DNA from: Topomyia yanbarensis
Lineage: Eukaryota; Arthropoda; Insecta; Diptera; Culicidae
Direction of reading: 5' to 3'
DNA length: 64,000 nucleotides
Assembly (NCBI RefSeq): GCF_030247195.1
Contig: NC_080671.1
Span: forward strand, 35,500,343-35,564,342
Positions 45,600-57,393 of the stretch are shown piece after piece. The position numbers and the translations under genes were made by a program. Each line of letters opens with the position of its first letter. The first letter of the stretch is position 1. The notes below the pieces were generated by a model. It did not search any database and was not told where the DNA came from. It saw only the letters and a program-made list of their open reading frames with translations.

Positions 45600-46024
45600 C
45601 AAAGAGAATAGTGAAAGAGACGCAGAGTGAAAATCAGTCAAAACGGCAACACTCCCTTTACGATGATTTCAACACTAGAATTTGGCAACCGTTTCCAAAG
45701 GCAGCACTTTAAATGACTCCTATTATATTTTGAAAACAAACCTTTTGTCGATCGTTGAATTTGTATATCAAACGATGTGCATTTCGAAACAAAGAGATGA
45801 AATAATTCTAAAACTTGTTTTTACTCATACATAGACTCTAGAATGCATCTTACAATCACGATTGCACTAAATTCTGACGAAAATTTAAATTTTTTTTTGA
45901 TAGATTTACAATACTTATCTCCTCCAACTCAGGCATGAGTAATGTTTATTTACATTGCACAATTGGTCTGCTCAATAAGGTATTTTTGGCTTCACACTAT
46001 TCGTCTCTTTTCCTATTCTCTTTG
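45600..46024 (+). repeat. hAT-type MITE (family H1), copy 1
   Basis: 425 bp with inverted ends CAAAGAGAATAGTGAAAGAG and CAAAGAGAATAGGAAAAGAG. Perfect 8-bp duplication CCAGAGGT at 45592-45599 and 46025-46032. A near-identical copy in the same orientation is at 48722-49148. Non-coding. Confidence 0.9.
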
Positions 46025-46092
46025 CCAGAGGTATGTTTTATCGCAGTCTCTCTCACTACACTCCGTACGGAATTTCTACCATTTTTCTACTA

Positions 46093-46288
46093 CACTGAGA
46101 AACAAAAATATTCATAGATAGCTTACTTTCTATTCCCGTCTCTTTTCTTCTGCTGTGATTTTTATGCATATAAGTAAGCATTCAATGAGTGGATAGACCG
46201 AATATGACCAATGCATAAAATTTACAGCAGAAGAAACGAGAGGCAGATAGAAAAGTATGCTATCGGTGCATTAATAAAATTCAGCGTG
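46093..46288. repeat. Palindromic TA-flanked MITE (family M2), complete copy
   Basis: 196 bp flanked by TA (46091-46092 and 46289-46290). The arms are inverted over about 65 bp and include TCTTTTCTTCTGCTG and TTTTATGCAT. A second copy of this family, split by insertions, spans about 50338-51495, and an end fragment lies near 1208. Confidence 0.7.
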
Positions 46289-46298
46289 TACCCATTCT

Positions 46299-47090
46299 CG
46301 AATACTTTTTCAAATGGACGTATGTAACATTTGGTGTAAACCGAGAAAAACGGGTTTGAGGTTTCCAGCGGAAATTTTTGAATCCTATTTCAAAAATACT
46401 GGAGAAATTGCAGTATCGATTTTACATATAACATTGTTTGCTCCACCTTTTTATGTAACATAATATTTCTACACGTTTTATGCGTGTACCATGTAAAAAA
46501 AAGAGAAAAGAAATTGATACGTCATTTCGATTTCTTGACTGTATCATACACCGTCATAATCGTCGTCTTGAAACATATGTTGTTAGATACGTCAAGTCAG
46601 ATTAGACTGTTTGTAATTTCTGAAAGTAGTTACGTCATTTGGTTTTTACGATTCTTTGAGCGTTATTTTTATTAAATTTGAACATAGTGTTAAATATAAG
46701 CAAATTTCGAGTACTTTTTCAAATAGACGAAATGGAAAACATCAGTTTCTTGTGTAAACTGTTAACTCTTAATTCAAAATTACTACGATAATTCCTACAT
46801 CGATTTCACATTTTCATTTCATTTTCACACCATTTTACGTAAAGTAATCGTTTTAACTTGTTGTAGCCTGTATTATGTTGAAATTGAGAAAAAAAAACCA
46901 TGATGCGCCATTTTAATTTCTTAACTGTATCATACACCGTTAGATTCGTCGTTTTTATATTTATGATGTATGATACGTCAGTCGGATTAGACTCACTAAA
47001 TTCTGAAAACAGTTACGCCGTTTGGTTTTTACTATTCTTTGAGCTTTAAAATTATTAAATTTGAAAATAGTATAAATATAAGCAATTATC
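46299..47090 (+). repeat. Diverged tandem duplication, period about 409 bp
   Basis: Units begin CGAATACTTTTTCAAAT (46299) and CGAGTACTTTTTCAAAT (46708) and share in order TTTCTTGACTGTATCATACACCG-type, GATACGTCA, GTTACG(T/C)C and AATATAAGCAA landmarks. Many mismatches and small indels suggest an old duplication. No coding capacity seen. Confidence 0.7.
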
Positions 47091-47744
47091 TGCCACAGTT
47101 ACACTAATTCATTTGCTTGCTCAAAGTGCACTGGCATAATATCCGACTTGAATAAGTGACGTCGTCACATTCTCAAAAACATAAGTGAGTTTATGATAAC
47201 ATGAAAACTACCTTGCATATATCCCGGAGATAGCTGGTCTTCATACCGTAGGAACATCAACAATCTCACCGTTGCACTCTGGATGCACATATTCTTCCGC
47301 GAACTTAAAATCAGTTAGGCGATGTTGAAGCACTGCATTATGAGAAGTAATGCAGTGCTTCAGCTTGGCAATAACCATTTCGATCTTCGGCACGGCACGA
47401 GAACAGTAAGTCAGCTTAAGAACAAAGTACATATGTTTCACTATGTAGACATTTATCATTGGAGAACAAAATCGTATTACCCGCCCTCGTGGTTATCGGT
47501 CTTAGCACCGAACATTCGCTTCAACTCCAGCATGTATGCGTGCTATTTCGGGTACTCGTACGGGAAGTACTAACGTAACTAAACACAAAATACTTTCACT
47601 CGCTTTTGTAGAAACTTTCTTGACGTATGTCAACATTGTGAAAAACTGTTTTTCTTCGTTACTTACGTCGAATTTATGAGTGCGCATCTGTGCTTTCCGC
47701 AAAGCTGATCAATTTGACAGATTCGTCGGCAGTGTTGCCACAAT
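47091..47744. other. Intergenic with possible decayed coding sequence
   Basis: On the minus strand about 47570-47240, fragments such as MLELKRMFGAKTDNHEGG and AVPKIEMVIAKLKHCI look protein-like but are broken by stops and frameshifts. No family was recognised. A 14-bp inverted repeat (AAGCACTGCATTA/TAATGCAGTGCTT) lies at 47327-47361. Confidence 0.3.
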
Positions 47745-48495
47745 TAAATCTGTACCGGGAGTCGAAAAATGTTTTCTATCTGTACTTTTCTCTAGAAAAA
47801 TCTGTACCGGATTCTGTACCCAAACAATAACAAAGTTGTTTTAAAAAATCACTTATACTGATTTTTCATTCGAGGAAACCAAACCAGAAATTCTGACTCG
47901 GGAATCGGTTGTTATATTTGAACTGAATTTGAACTTCCGCAAGAAACCAGTCAGAATTCCGGAGTTTGACTGAGAAATGTCAATATCAGCTCCAGCTCAA
48001 ATTCTCGCCGCCACTTTGTTTGCAACCTAATGTCGCTGACAGAGTGACGGCGAGAAGCTGGGTATTACCATACATTAGGATGCGAGAAACCTGCTTGCAG
48101 CAAATCAAATGGAGAATGTTAAAATATACGTAGACACTCCAAGTAGATCCGCTCGGCTTTCACTCTGAAAGGGGAAAAAGGGACGATTTTGCTGGAAGCA
48201 GGTTTCTCGCATATCGCATTCTAATGTTAGCTTAAGTTCAAGCTCAGACCATACCTACCAGGTCCACTTCATCTACTCGCCATCATTCTGCCAGCGGCTT
48301 AGTTCAACGTTTTTCTGCTATTTACTGTGATGCATCGCAGTGTTAAATTATTTTACTTTTCTGTCATTTTAAAAAATCTGTACCAATCTGCACTTTTTTA
48401 TAAAAAATTCTGCAATCCGCACCGTACAGAATCTGTACCAAAACACTTCAAAAATCTGTACCTCTCTAGATAAATCTGTACTTGTGGCATCACTG
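47745..48495. repeat. CTGTACC-rich repeat interrupted by palindromic elements
   Basis: Both ends (47745-47830 and 48365-48495) repeat ATCTGTACC or ATCTGTACT words, as if one element were split. Between them are a family P-like segment (about 47885-47985) and a palindrome at 48072-48228 whose arms share GCGAGAAACCTGCTT. Confidence 0.5.
48072..48228. repeat. Short foldback element
   Basis: Imperfect inverted arms of about 38 bp starting ACATTAGGATGCGAGAAACC and its counterpart (one arm has an 8-base insertion). Non-coding. Confidence 0.55.
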
Positions 48496-48721
48496 TTCGT
48501 CGGTTTGTTTTCAACATGGTGTACATATCCGCAAAAAATTAGAAACGTGTGAACATGGAAGTTTCGTCGTTTTGTAAAAATAACTTAAAACACTTTAAAT
48601 GAGGGAATGTCATAATTATCTGAAATTAGAAGCATTTTTGGCGACATTTGAAGTCACATATTATGAAAACCCACTTTGTTTACATTTTGCGACTTACGTC
48701 CATTTGAATACTCGAGCATTC

Positions 48722-49148
48722 CAAAGAGAATAGTGAAAGAGACGCAGAGTGAAAATCAGTCAAAACGGCAACACTCCCTTTACGATGATTTCAACACTAG
48801 AATTTGGTAACCGTTTCCAAAGGCAGCACTTTAAATGACTCCTATTATATTTTGAAAACAAACCTTTTGTCGATCGTTGGATTTGTTTATCAAACGATGT
48901 GCATTTTGAAACAAAGAGATGAAATAATTCTTAAGCTTGTTTTTACTCATACATAGACTCTAGAATGCACCTTACAATCACGATTGCACTAAATTCTGAC
49001 GAAAATTCAAATTTCTTTTTTTGATAGATTTACAATACTTATCTCCTCCAACTCAGGCATGAGTAATGTTTATTTACATTGCACGATTGGTCTGCTCAAT
49101 AAGGTATTTTTGGCTTCTCACTATTCGTCTCTTTCCCTATTCTCTTTG
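48722..49148 (+). repeat. hAT-type MITE (family H1), copy 2
   Basis: 427 bp, nearly identical to 45600-46024, with perfect 8-bp duplication GAGCATTC at 48714-48721 and 49149-49156. Two copies with different perfect duplications show independent insertions. Confidence 0.92.
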
Positions 49149-49171
49149 GAGCATTCATTATTCCTACACAC

Positions 49172-49275
49172 AAAAATAAAACAACCCACAGAATAAGTTC
49201 TTTCAATTTAAATTTATACACGTAAAATAAAACAATTCACAGAATAAGTTCTTTTAACTTAAATTTAGGAACATA
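49172..49275 (+). repeat. Two 52-bp direct repeats
   Basis: Two diverged copies, each with AAAATAAAACAA and CACAGAATAAGTTCTTT, spaced 52 bp apart. Confidence 0.6.
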
Positions 49276-49367
49276 TTAGTGTTATCAAAAACAAAACGAG
49301 AGATTCGACTCAGTCGAGGTCTTCCGTGCAGTACTAGGTACTTTTGAGTTGTTTGGGATGTACTCAA

Positions 49368-49879
49368 AATTAGGAAAATTTAACTTATAAGTAAATTAAA
49401 CTCAAGGTTACCTTCAACATGGTTTACCTAATTTTACCTTCCAGCACGATACCACGAGATTGAGTCAAAAGTTCTCAATTTTAGGTAATTTTTCACACAG
49501 TCTATAGAGAACAGTTGCGCAAAGAGTGAAGTCAAAAAAAGCCTACCTATCGAGCACAATTGGAATACATCTCTGATACCTCTGCAGCAAAGTTGGATTC
49601 TAATTTTGCTCGATAGGTAGACTTTTTTCGGCTTCACTTTCTGCACACTCTTTGCGTACCTTTATACTAGGGCCTTTAATTTTTCAGTGGTGTGTAGGTA
49701 CTTTTAAGTTGTGCGTCGCTTTCGCACTTTCTGATGTATTCTACACGGATACGAAAATCTACCAAAAGTTTAGCTCTTTTGACCCAATCTCGTGGTATCG
49801 TGCTGGAAGGTAAAATTAGGTAATCCATGTTGAAGGTAACCTTGAGTTTAATTTACTTATAAGTTAAATTTTCCTAATT
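49368..49879. repeat. 512-bp foldback with 103-bp near-perfect arms
   Basis: 49368-49470 and 49777-49879 are inverted copies with only about two or three mismatches (outer AATTAGGAAAATTTAACTTA; inner GAGATTGAGTCAAAA). Inside is a second inverted pair around CCTACCTATCGAGCA (about 49515-49555 and 49600-49660). The whole could fold into one long hairpin. Non-coding; probably a foldback DNA element. Confidence 0.8.
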
Positions 49880-50337
49880 ATATTACATGTTTTTCGCGAA
49901 GATAATAGGGAGATAATTGATAACCATTATTTTATTACATTTGGCGATCACTTTTGCTATTATGCTCTTTTACATATGTGGTCTTGGCAACACCGTTTGT
50001 AGATGTCACATTTTACTGTGACGTTTGGAGGCTTGTAGTTGTGATATATTTCATGTGATGTATTGCAATCGAGAGTGTAGATATGAGGTTTGGCATTGGA
50101 AAAACATGCTAACTACAGTCGACTTGGAGAAACATCACTACGCAAAACATCACATCTACACAATATTAGCAAAGCTTTGGTATACTATATGTGACATTTT
50201 GACTTAAGATTAAATTAACATGTAAAGAGTTATTATTTTTCTCTATTATTTGTGATAAAGAGTCAAAGCTTGGCTTTTATTTGGCATAATTAACTCAGTT
50301 TGTTTACATTTGTTAGATATGACGTTTTGAATAAACG
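49880..50337. other. Intergenic, nothing recognised
   Basis: AT-rich filler between repeat elements. Confidence 0.4.
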
Positions 50338-50414
50338 GTATAGAAATATGCATAGTTAGCATACTTTCTATCCGTCTCTTTTATTCTGCTGATTTTTATG
50401 CATTTACATGCATA

Positions 50415-50743
50415 CACTCAAAAAAAAGTAAACGTTATGCCTATTGATTTTACACATAGATTTTTGCAATTAACGGAGGCATATAGACACTATTTGCTGG
50501 CACATAAACCTAATGTGTGTATTTACAAGAAATATTAATCTTACATTCACATTTCATAACTATTAGGCACATAAGACCCCATTCTATAACAATATGCACA
50601 TATAACTTATGTGTATGCATACATAGTTTATACAGTTGACACATAGAAGGTATGTGAGCGCGTGATAACAATAGCATTTCTACTTCATATGAATTTTAAG
50701 CGGTTTGAAGCAAATAGAATTAACGTTTGGATTTTTTTCAGTG
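50415..50743. repeat. TA-flanked MITE inside family M2
   Basis: 329 bp flanked by TA (50413-50414 and 50744-50745). Inverted ends CACTCAAAAAAAAGTAAACG and CACTGAAAAAAATCCAAACG. Interior ACACATA words. Non-coding; Tc1/mariner-type target. Confidence 0.75.
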
Positions 50744-50857
50744 TATACTTCTAGCACAGATAACTTCTAGTAAGCATTCAGTGAGTGGATCGACCGAATA
50801 TGTCCAATGCATAAAATTTACAGCAGAAGAAACAAGGGGCAGATAAAAAGGGCCCAT

Positions 50858-51434
50858 ATTATTGGCTCGAATCAAAACTCGTCGAAATGTCAATTGACGA
50901 TAGGTTCATCCGGAGTGTTCATTTGTGTTTACATTTTGCTAGCGTTGCCAATTTTATTTTGTGTCCAGCACCCAATGTGGCTACGCCACATCGCTTTTGC
51001 GCGTGCTGTCCGACTTCGCTACCGCTCAATCGGACTTAAACTAGGGATAGCCCCTATGTTTGAGAAAGCCGGGCAAACGAGTGGATCACAGGTTCGCTTG
51101 CTTCCGACGGCGGGTCGGTGGCCACCTCGCCCGGCGGATCCTCAGCGGCTTTGTGCCGCTTCGGTTCCTAGGCCTCGGTTATGCGGCTAAGCCGCATCGA
51201 AATGGTACCCCTTAAACATTCGAACTTGAATCGGTTGTGTCACAGGAGCCGGAATACGAATTAGAACCAGCCAGCATTCCGGCTGAGTTTAACTGGGAAG
51301 TTTAGTAAAATTTAATCTGGAAATAAATTTTTTTGGCAACGCTCCAGCACCCCGTTGATTTCACCACCTGGGCGCCAGGTTGACGATATGAAATGAACTT
51401 TGTTTACTTTCGACAAGTTTTGATTCGAGCCAAC
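50858..51434. mobile_element. TIR element carrying a GC-rich island
   Basis: Inverted ends share TTGGCTCGAATCAAAAC and GTCGAAA (left about 50861-50887, right about 51408-51434). The middle, about 50970-51215, is far more GC-rich than its surroundings and packed with small palindromes (ATGCGGC/GCCGCAT, GTGGC/GCCAC). A fragment of family P (51222-51302) follows. The element interrupts the family M2 MITE. No transposase recognised. Confidence 0.55.
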
Positions 51435-51495
51435 AACATCCAGCCGATAGAAAAGTATGCTATCGATGCATAAATAAAATTCTGGGTGCACACCA

Positions 51496-52248
51496 ATAAT
51501 GGGATGGTCACCCTATAACATTGACGCGTATTGAAATATTTCACGTAACAAATTTTTGCTCGTTTTGTTTTTATTATACTTTCGTTCGTTACTTGAGGGA
51601 TGACGTTTCGAGGTTTTATTCGTGCATGATTTTGTTTATGTACATTTCTCGTGTTGTGCTATAGTCGTTTTTAAAATAATCCTACATATTAAATTAGCCG
51701 TTAGTAGACATGTATAGAAAGTTTACTTATGGACAATATTTAGTATTAATTTTGTAAACCAGTTGGTGAAATTTACGAGAAGTGTAAAGTCTACTGTACT
51801 AGCTTTGGTAGAAGGTAATTATATGCCAATAAGTGCATTCTTCCCGTTGACAATATTCGATCAGTTAGTAAGACCATGGGTACCTTGAAAAATTGATAAA
51901 CAAATGATTTGATTTATATAATTTTATTCTCGCAATTTACATAGTATCCCTACAGAGCGTAACTACTACACGTATAAATTATTATTTGCCTGCTAAATTC
52001 GTAACACTCTGACAGGAATGATAAACAATACCTAACAACATAAAAACGACCCTATCTATACAAGATCGATGTTTTACCTTATGCGCTAGTCAATACGTAT
52101 TACAGCTTATTCTTTATTTTGAAGTATTGCATTGGTTTTCTCATATTCGATTTAACCGACGACTAATTTACGGTCAACTTTTAGGAATAGCGAGTAATTA
52201 AAAATAATACATATATAAAAAACAAGAAGCACCGAATAATCATCCTTT
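51496..52248. other. eys 3' flank
   Basis: AT-rich. On the minus strand an AATAAA at about 52113-52118, some 130 bp downstream of the eys stop codon, is a plausible poly(A) signal. Confidence 0.45.
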
Positions 52249-55200
52249 TCAAACTTCGCACTCGTCAATGTTTGCTCCTTCGTAAGTCGTGTAGTCTAGC
52301 TCTTCCGGATTATTCCCCAGGTAAATGCTCTGTATACAGCCGCTAAACGAGTTGCTGAAACTGCCAAACGTCCGATTTTGGGTGTCTTCGTCGGGAAAAC
52401 CTCCTACAAAACAAAATAATAAATTCAAAATTTGAAGGAGTCATTAAAATTTCTCTCCCACCTAAGAAGGTTACTTCATCGGAAGTGAACCGTCTATTGA
52501 ACTCGGATCCATCACCTTCCGAAACGAGTCTTAATTCGGAAAATAACGGAACACCATCAACGAATACCTGAACGATCTCATTTGCTGTTTCGACACGTAT
52601 ATTGTGCCAGTCTCCATCTGTAACGTATGCTTTCCACGGACTCGCTCTAACCGTAACATTATCCGCTTCATGAACCATATTACTAGCAATAGTGATGAAC
52701 CCGTCTCGTACGCCTATTCCAAAATACCTAGAGTATCTGTCAGTAGTCCAGAAAATAACACCATCATCTAGGGTAGAAATATTAAATGAAATTTGCAATT
52801 CCAGCCGGGGACTGATGCTTCCGGATTCGCCGTTTCTTTTATCTTTTATTTTTATCTTCTGAGACGGGATTAGAATATAACTTCGATCGTTGAATCCCAA
52901 CGATGAGAATTTTGTGGTGGCAATCTCGCAGTAATAACCAGCCCATCCAATAGCGCAGCTGCAACGGCCATTCTTCAAGCATTGTCCATTGTTTTGACAC
53001 TTTATCGTTTCGCACGATTCTTGAATTTCACAGCTGACACCTTTAGAGTATTCGGGACATTTACAGTGCGGCTGCGAGTACTCGTCTAACCAGCAGATAC
53101 CGCCTCGTGTGCAGAGATCTCTACCACAAGCCGTTCCATCGCAGTCGTTGACGTTTCTTGCTTCCAGAATACTGCTTTCATTCAACGTGATTCGAGTTCC
53201 ATTCAGATTTACATTTCGAATACAGCCTCTGAATGGCATTGGGAATCCGGACATGGCATCAAGTGGAACTTGTGATAAATCGGACAGTCCACCGAGGAAC
53301 ACTTTGGACGAAGGACTAATAAATTCTTCTTTAACCGATCCAAGAGTCGAGGTGCTTTTCCCTTCCACCCAGAGCGTCAATCGTTTTCCGAATTTTATGA
53401 TTTTTACGGTATGCCATTCACCTATCGCTAGCACGTGATTGCTGCGAACTACCGTAGTTTGCATCTGTGCTGGCGATACGCGGTACTCGACAACTCCTCC
53501 CTGTAGGCTCAAACTGATGAAACCTTGCTTCCGTTCGTTGGAATCGAATGTTCGCACGAACAGGAGCAACCCCTTTTCTGAAAGTGGCCGTACTTGAAGC
53601 TCGATCGATAGATAACGGATCCTTAACTGTCGGTAGTTCTCCGATCGTGGAATCAATGTGTGAGCGTACAGATTACTAGCAGTTTCATTTTTGCTTATTT
53701 TCAGCACGTCGTTGATCTTGTCTAATTCTTTAATCGATTTGAGGAGTATTGAGTGGTTCTGAGACATAAGACTGGGTGATTGAATAATCTTTTCGTAACG
53801 AACCTCATTTTCCAGATAGGAGTAGTCACTAATCATTGACGGCCATTTCAAAGATAGGTAGGATCTTCTGCCGGAGAAAGATACGTCACTCAGATACTTT
53901 AGGTTTAATTCGCATCGTTTTCCGATTTTTCCAAACGGACAGTCACACTCGTATCCTGTGATCAGTGGGAAACAACTGGACTCGAGAGCACACTTGTTGG
54001 TTATATCGCAAGGATTATTTTTCTGTGAGCATAGCAGCCCATTCCAACCCTCCTGGCATATACAGGTAAAAGTGGAACCGTGCTGTAAGCAGGCTCCATT
54101 ATTTTGACACGCATGTCGATGACATTCCTTGGTACCACACTGACCGACACTTCGACCCCGCATACCTCCGATATGTTGTAGCGGTATGTGCACAGGTCCT
54201 GCGACGATATTAATATCAAAGAGGCACCCTTGAAAACCTGAATGCAATGGAAGGTCATGCGGTAGACTAGAGAAGTTGACGTTCTCGTGACCTCCAATAT
54301 AGAGATACGGTGAAACGTTCAGTTTACTGCTGCTGCCGGGTGAGTTTCCGGAGATGTTTATTTTACCGTCGATGGATAGCCACGCGAGTCGGCCATTTCT
54401 TCCAACATTGATCGTAGTTGGTCTTGCCGGTTGCACGTGGATTGGTTGTTGTGTAAAGATTCGTCGAGGACCGCTTCCCAGGTTCCAAGTCGCCAAAATA
54501 AATCCTGTAAGAATTTGTTTATCAGTACAACAGCTGTATTACTATTTTTATAGATTTACCTTGAATAAAGCTAACAGAAAAATGATCGCCTCTTTCAGTG
54601 TGATCATCCAGCTGTCCAACGAAAGCCAGCAACGAAATTTGCGACGTAGTCGTCGGAATAATTTTGAAGCTGAACTCGAAGCGATCTTCCAGTGAGAATG
54701 ATACGGGATACGCTACGTACGATGATATACCTTTGATGCTACCGAAGAATGATGGTTGTAGTATGTCTAAATCGTGTTCGCAAAAATGACCGTGTTTGCC
54801 GTACGGACAGAGACACAGGTAGCCGCTCTCCGGAAAGGTTACGCATGTTCCACCGAATTTACACGGGTTGTTGTCACAGATCGATCTTTCGCAAATTTTA
54901 CCCATGTAACCGAAAGCACACTTACAGCTCCAAGTGGCTTGGCTGTCGGGCTTATACCGATTCTCTAGATTAGCGTTTTCATCTTCGACACAAATCGCAC
55001 CATTTCTGCATGGACTCGACAAGCAAGCTAAAGAGGTACACTCATAAATCTTGTAGGCATCCTCGGCGTTACTGAAAATGTTCTACGGTAAACACGTGTC
55101 GAAAGAATTAGTAAAGCATATATTCTTACTCAAAGATGGCCACGGGTCTGTGGTTCACTTCCAGTGCATAAATGCACCCAGTGAATCCTTGGGAACGGGA

Positions 55201-57393
55201 GATATTGTGACTTAAGGTATACATCGTCTTGATGGGTCGTCCACCTAAATGCACCCAGCTATGTCTGATTGGTACCACATTTGCGTTCTCACTGTAGGCA
55301 CCCAAGTTCCTTAGCCACGTTGGTTGCTCTCCGCTCATTGCCAGTGTTTCATTTACGTGCAAAGATGCATTGCAATGCGTATAACGGTCGTTGAAATTTA
55401 GCCTACAATTACCATTTTGTTAGTAATAATCAACGCCTAAAAATACCCTCAGAACTAACTCACTGAACCTTGATGTTAATCTCGTATCCATTGTTGACGG
55501 GTCCTTCGATCTCACTCAAAAGCATCGTTTGCAGTCCACAGGAAAACTGAAATTGGAGCAAGCCCTTGTTCAAAAACAACGCTACGTAGTGACTTCCATC
55601 CGTTCCCTCAGCTGCCGCAAGCATAATTAAACCTTCTCGAGAAGTAAACTTTGCCTTGAATCGCACACGAATCGCCAACACTTGATCGATCGATGCACCC
55701 AACACTCCGCTCTCATTCCTGCGGTAGATCATGTGCCGTAAAAAGGAATCTTTCGAAAAAGCTGCATTTTGGATGCTAACCGGAACGTCACAAAATGTGC
55801 CAACATAGCGGAAATCACAGTGACATTTTATCCCACTTGGGGTCATAGCACACGTTCCGCCATTAGTGCAAACCGTATCGTCACACTCGGTAATGACAAT
55901 ATCCGTAGGTCTGCTATACGATGTAGTTCTAGTAGTTGACGAAGTCGTCACTGTGGAATAAGCAACTGGAGGCATTTGAGAAGTACCAGTCTCGCGATCT
56001 TCTAGCAAAATTGTGGTTGATACAGGACCTGGATATTCTGTGAAAAATGGGGCTAGTGTGATTTCGACGGATGAAGTTTCGGTAGAACGATCAGGTGAAG
56101 AGAATTCATGGTCTGTCTTCGTCGTAACAGGTATTGTTTCGAGCTCGATGACTGAGATTGTAGTAAGATTGGGTTGACCAACTTCAACAGGTCTAGATGT
56201 AATGCTGCCTGAAGCAGCACTTTCAGTAGATGTAACAGTCGGGAAAGTCGAGGGTTCTCTATCGTATACGGTTACAAGGTCACCTCCATCTAATGAACTA
56301 ACTGTTTTCTGATCTGCGCTTCCTGTAACCGATATTGTTGGCTGCGTTGATTTTTCTAGCCACCCTCCAGCTGTTGCACTAGTTTCAGAACCCAACTCTC
56401 CTTCTAATGTAGTCTGTTGAGTTGGGTACGAATCGATCTCTTTTGAAGTAGTGATTGCATCGACATTTACGGTTGATGTTATGGACTGCAACTTCGTTAC
56501 CTCGGTACTCTGTTTACTAGCGCCATCTACAAAAGTAGAAGGCGTAGAACTCGAATATCCGATTTCTTCAGTGATCAAGTGCGTAGTATTAATTAATCCT
56601 GGTAGGAATGTACTAACCGATGCGTTTTTCAACACGGCAGAAATGGTCGAGATAGCCCCCAACTCTGCCTCGCCCTCAGTGTATATTGAACTAATGCTAG
56701 ATACAAACAATTCGGTGGAAGATCCAAACTCTACAGTTGTCATTTCCGGAGCTGTGTAGTTACAATCCATATTGGAGTTGTCCGTTATTAGACACTCGCA
56801 ATTAGCACCTGTTAAATCAGGCGGACACGTGCAAAAGTATTCGTCTACTCCATCGACGCAGGTACCTCCGTTTACACATCTCGGATTAGGGCCCAGTTGA
56901 CACTCGTCGTATTGATACTCGCATCGTTCTCCATGAAAATCCGGGACACAGTAACAGGTTGGTTCATTTTCTTCTACCAAACACAGCGCCTGATTGGCAC
57001 ATGGCGAATTCTCGCAAAGCATAATCTCCTCCTCGCAATTCGTACCGGTGAATCCCATTGCACACGCGCATACGTAGCTGGCAAACTTATCGATACATAT
57101 TGCACCGTTCTGACAGGGCGATGGGTCGCACTCGTTCGTTTCGGCATCACAAAATCGTCCCTCGTAGCCTTCCACACATTGGCACACGAATTCCAGGCCC
57201 GGTCCATCGATGCATTCGCCTCCGTTGTGGCATCGATCGCCGGTATCGCACACCGCAACGTCCACTTCGCAGAATATACCAACATAGCCTGGTGCACAGC
57301 TGCATATGAACGCATTGTCCTGATCGTGGCAACTTCCGCCATTCTGACACGGGTTCGAGAGACACTCGTTGAAGTTCTCTTCGCAGTTGAGTC
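52249..57393 (-). CDS. eys: Eyes shut (spacemaker) orthologue, C-terminal five exons
   Basis: Exons on the minus strand: 55465-57393, 55130-55402, 54560-55071, 52462-54504 and 52249-52403; all junctions are GT/AG and phases agree, giving about 1,636 residues. The first begins after an AG acceptor, so N-terminal exons lie outside the window. Order: about six EGF modules (CDPSPCQNGAICIDKFASYVC is typical), a Ser/Thr-rich mucin-like stretch (about 55890-56770), one EGF, laminin G 1, two EGFs, laminin G 2, two EGFs, laminin G 3, two EGFs, laminin G 4, then stop shortly after ANIDECEV. There is no membrane segment or cytoplasmic tail, which favours secreted Eys over Crumbs. In Drosophila Eys fills the inter-rhabdomeral space. 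Confidence 0.85.

Larger units (their letters stand above)
50338..51495. repeat. Family M2 MITE copy split by two younger insertions
   Basis: Three pieces (about 50338-50414, 50746-50850 and 51435-51495) together follow the 196-bp element at 46093-46288. The first gap holds the TA-flanked MITE 50415-50743; the second holds the GC-rich element of about 50858-51434. Confidence 0.65.

Noticed and set aside
46093..49148. CRISPR-like array from repeated motifs
   Set aside because: Repeats are few, irregularly spaced and explained by MITEs and a tandem duplication in a eukaryotic genome.
50807..51190. Open frame of 127 codons spanning the GC-rich island
   Set aside because: It crosses an element boundary and its composition follows the palindromic GC-rich DNA. 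No domain or gene context supports it.
52249..57393. Crumbs (crb) as the identity of the EGF/laminin G gene
   Set aside because: The mucin-like stretch between EGF blocks, four laminin G units and a stop without transmembrane or ERLI tail fit Eyes shut better.
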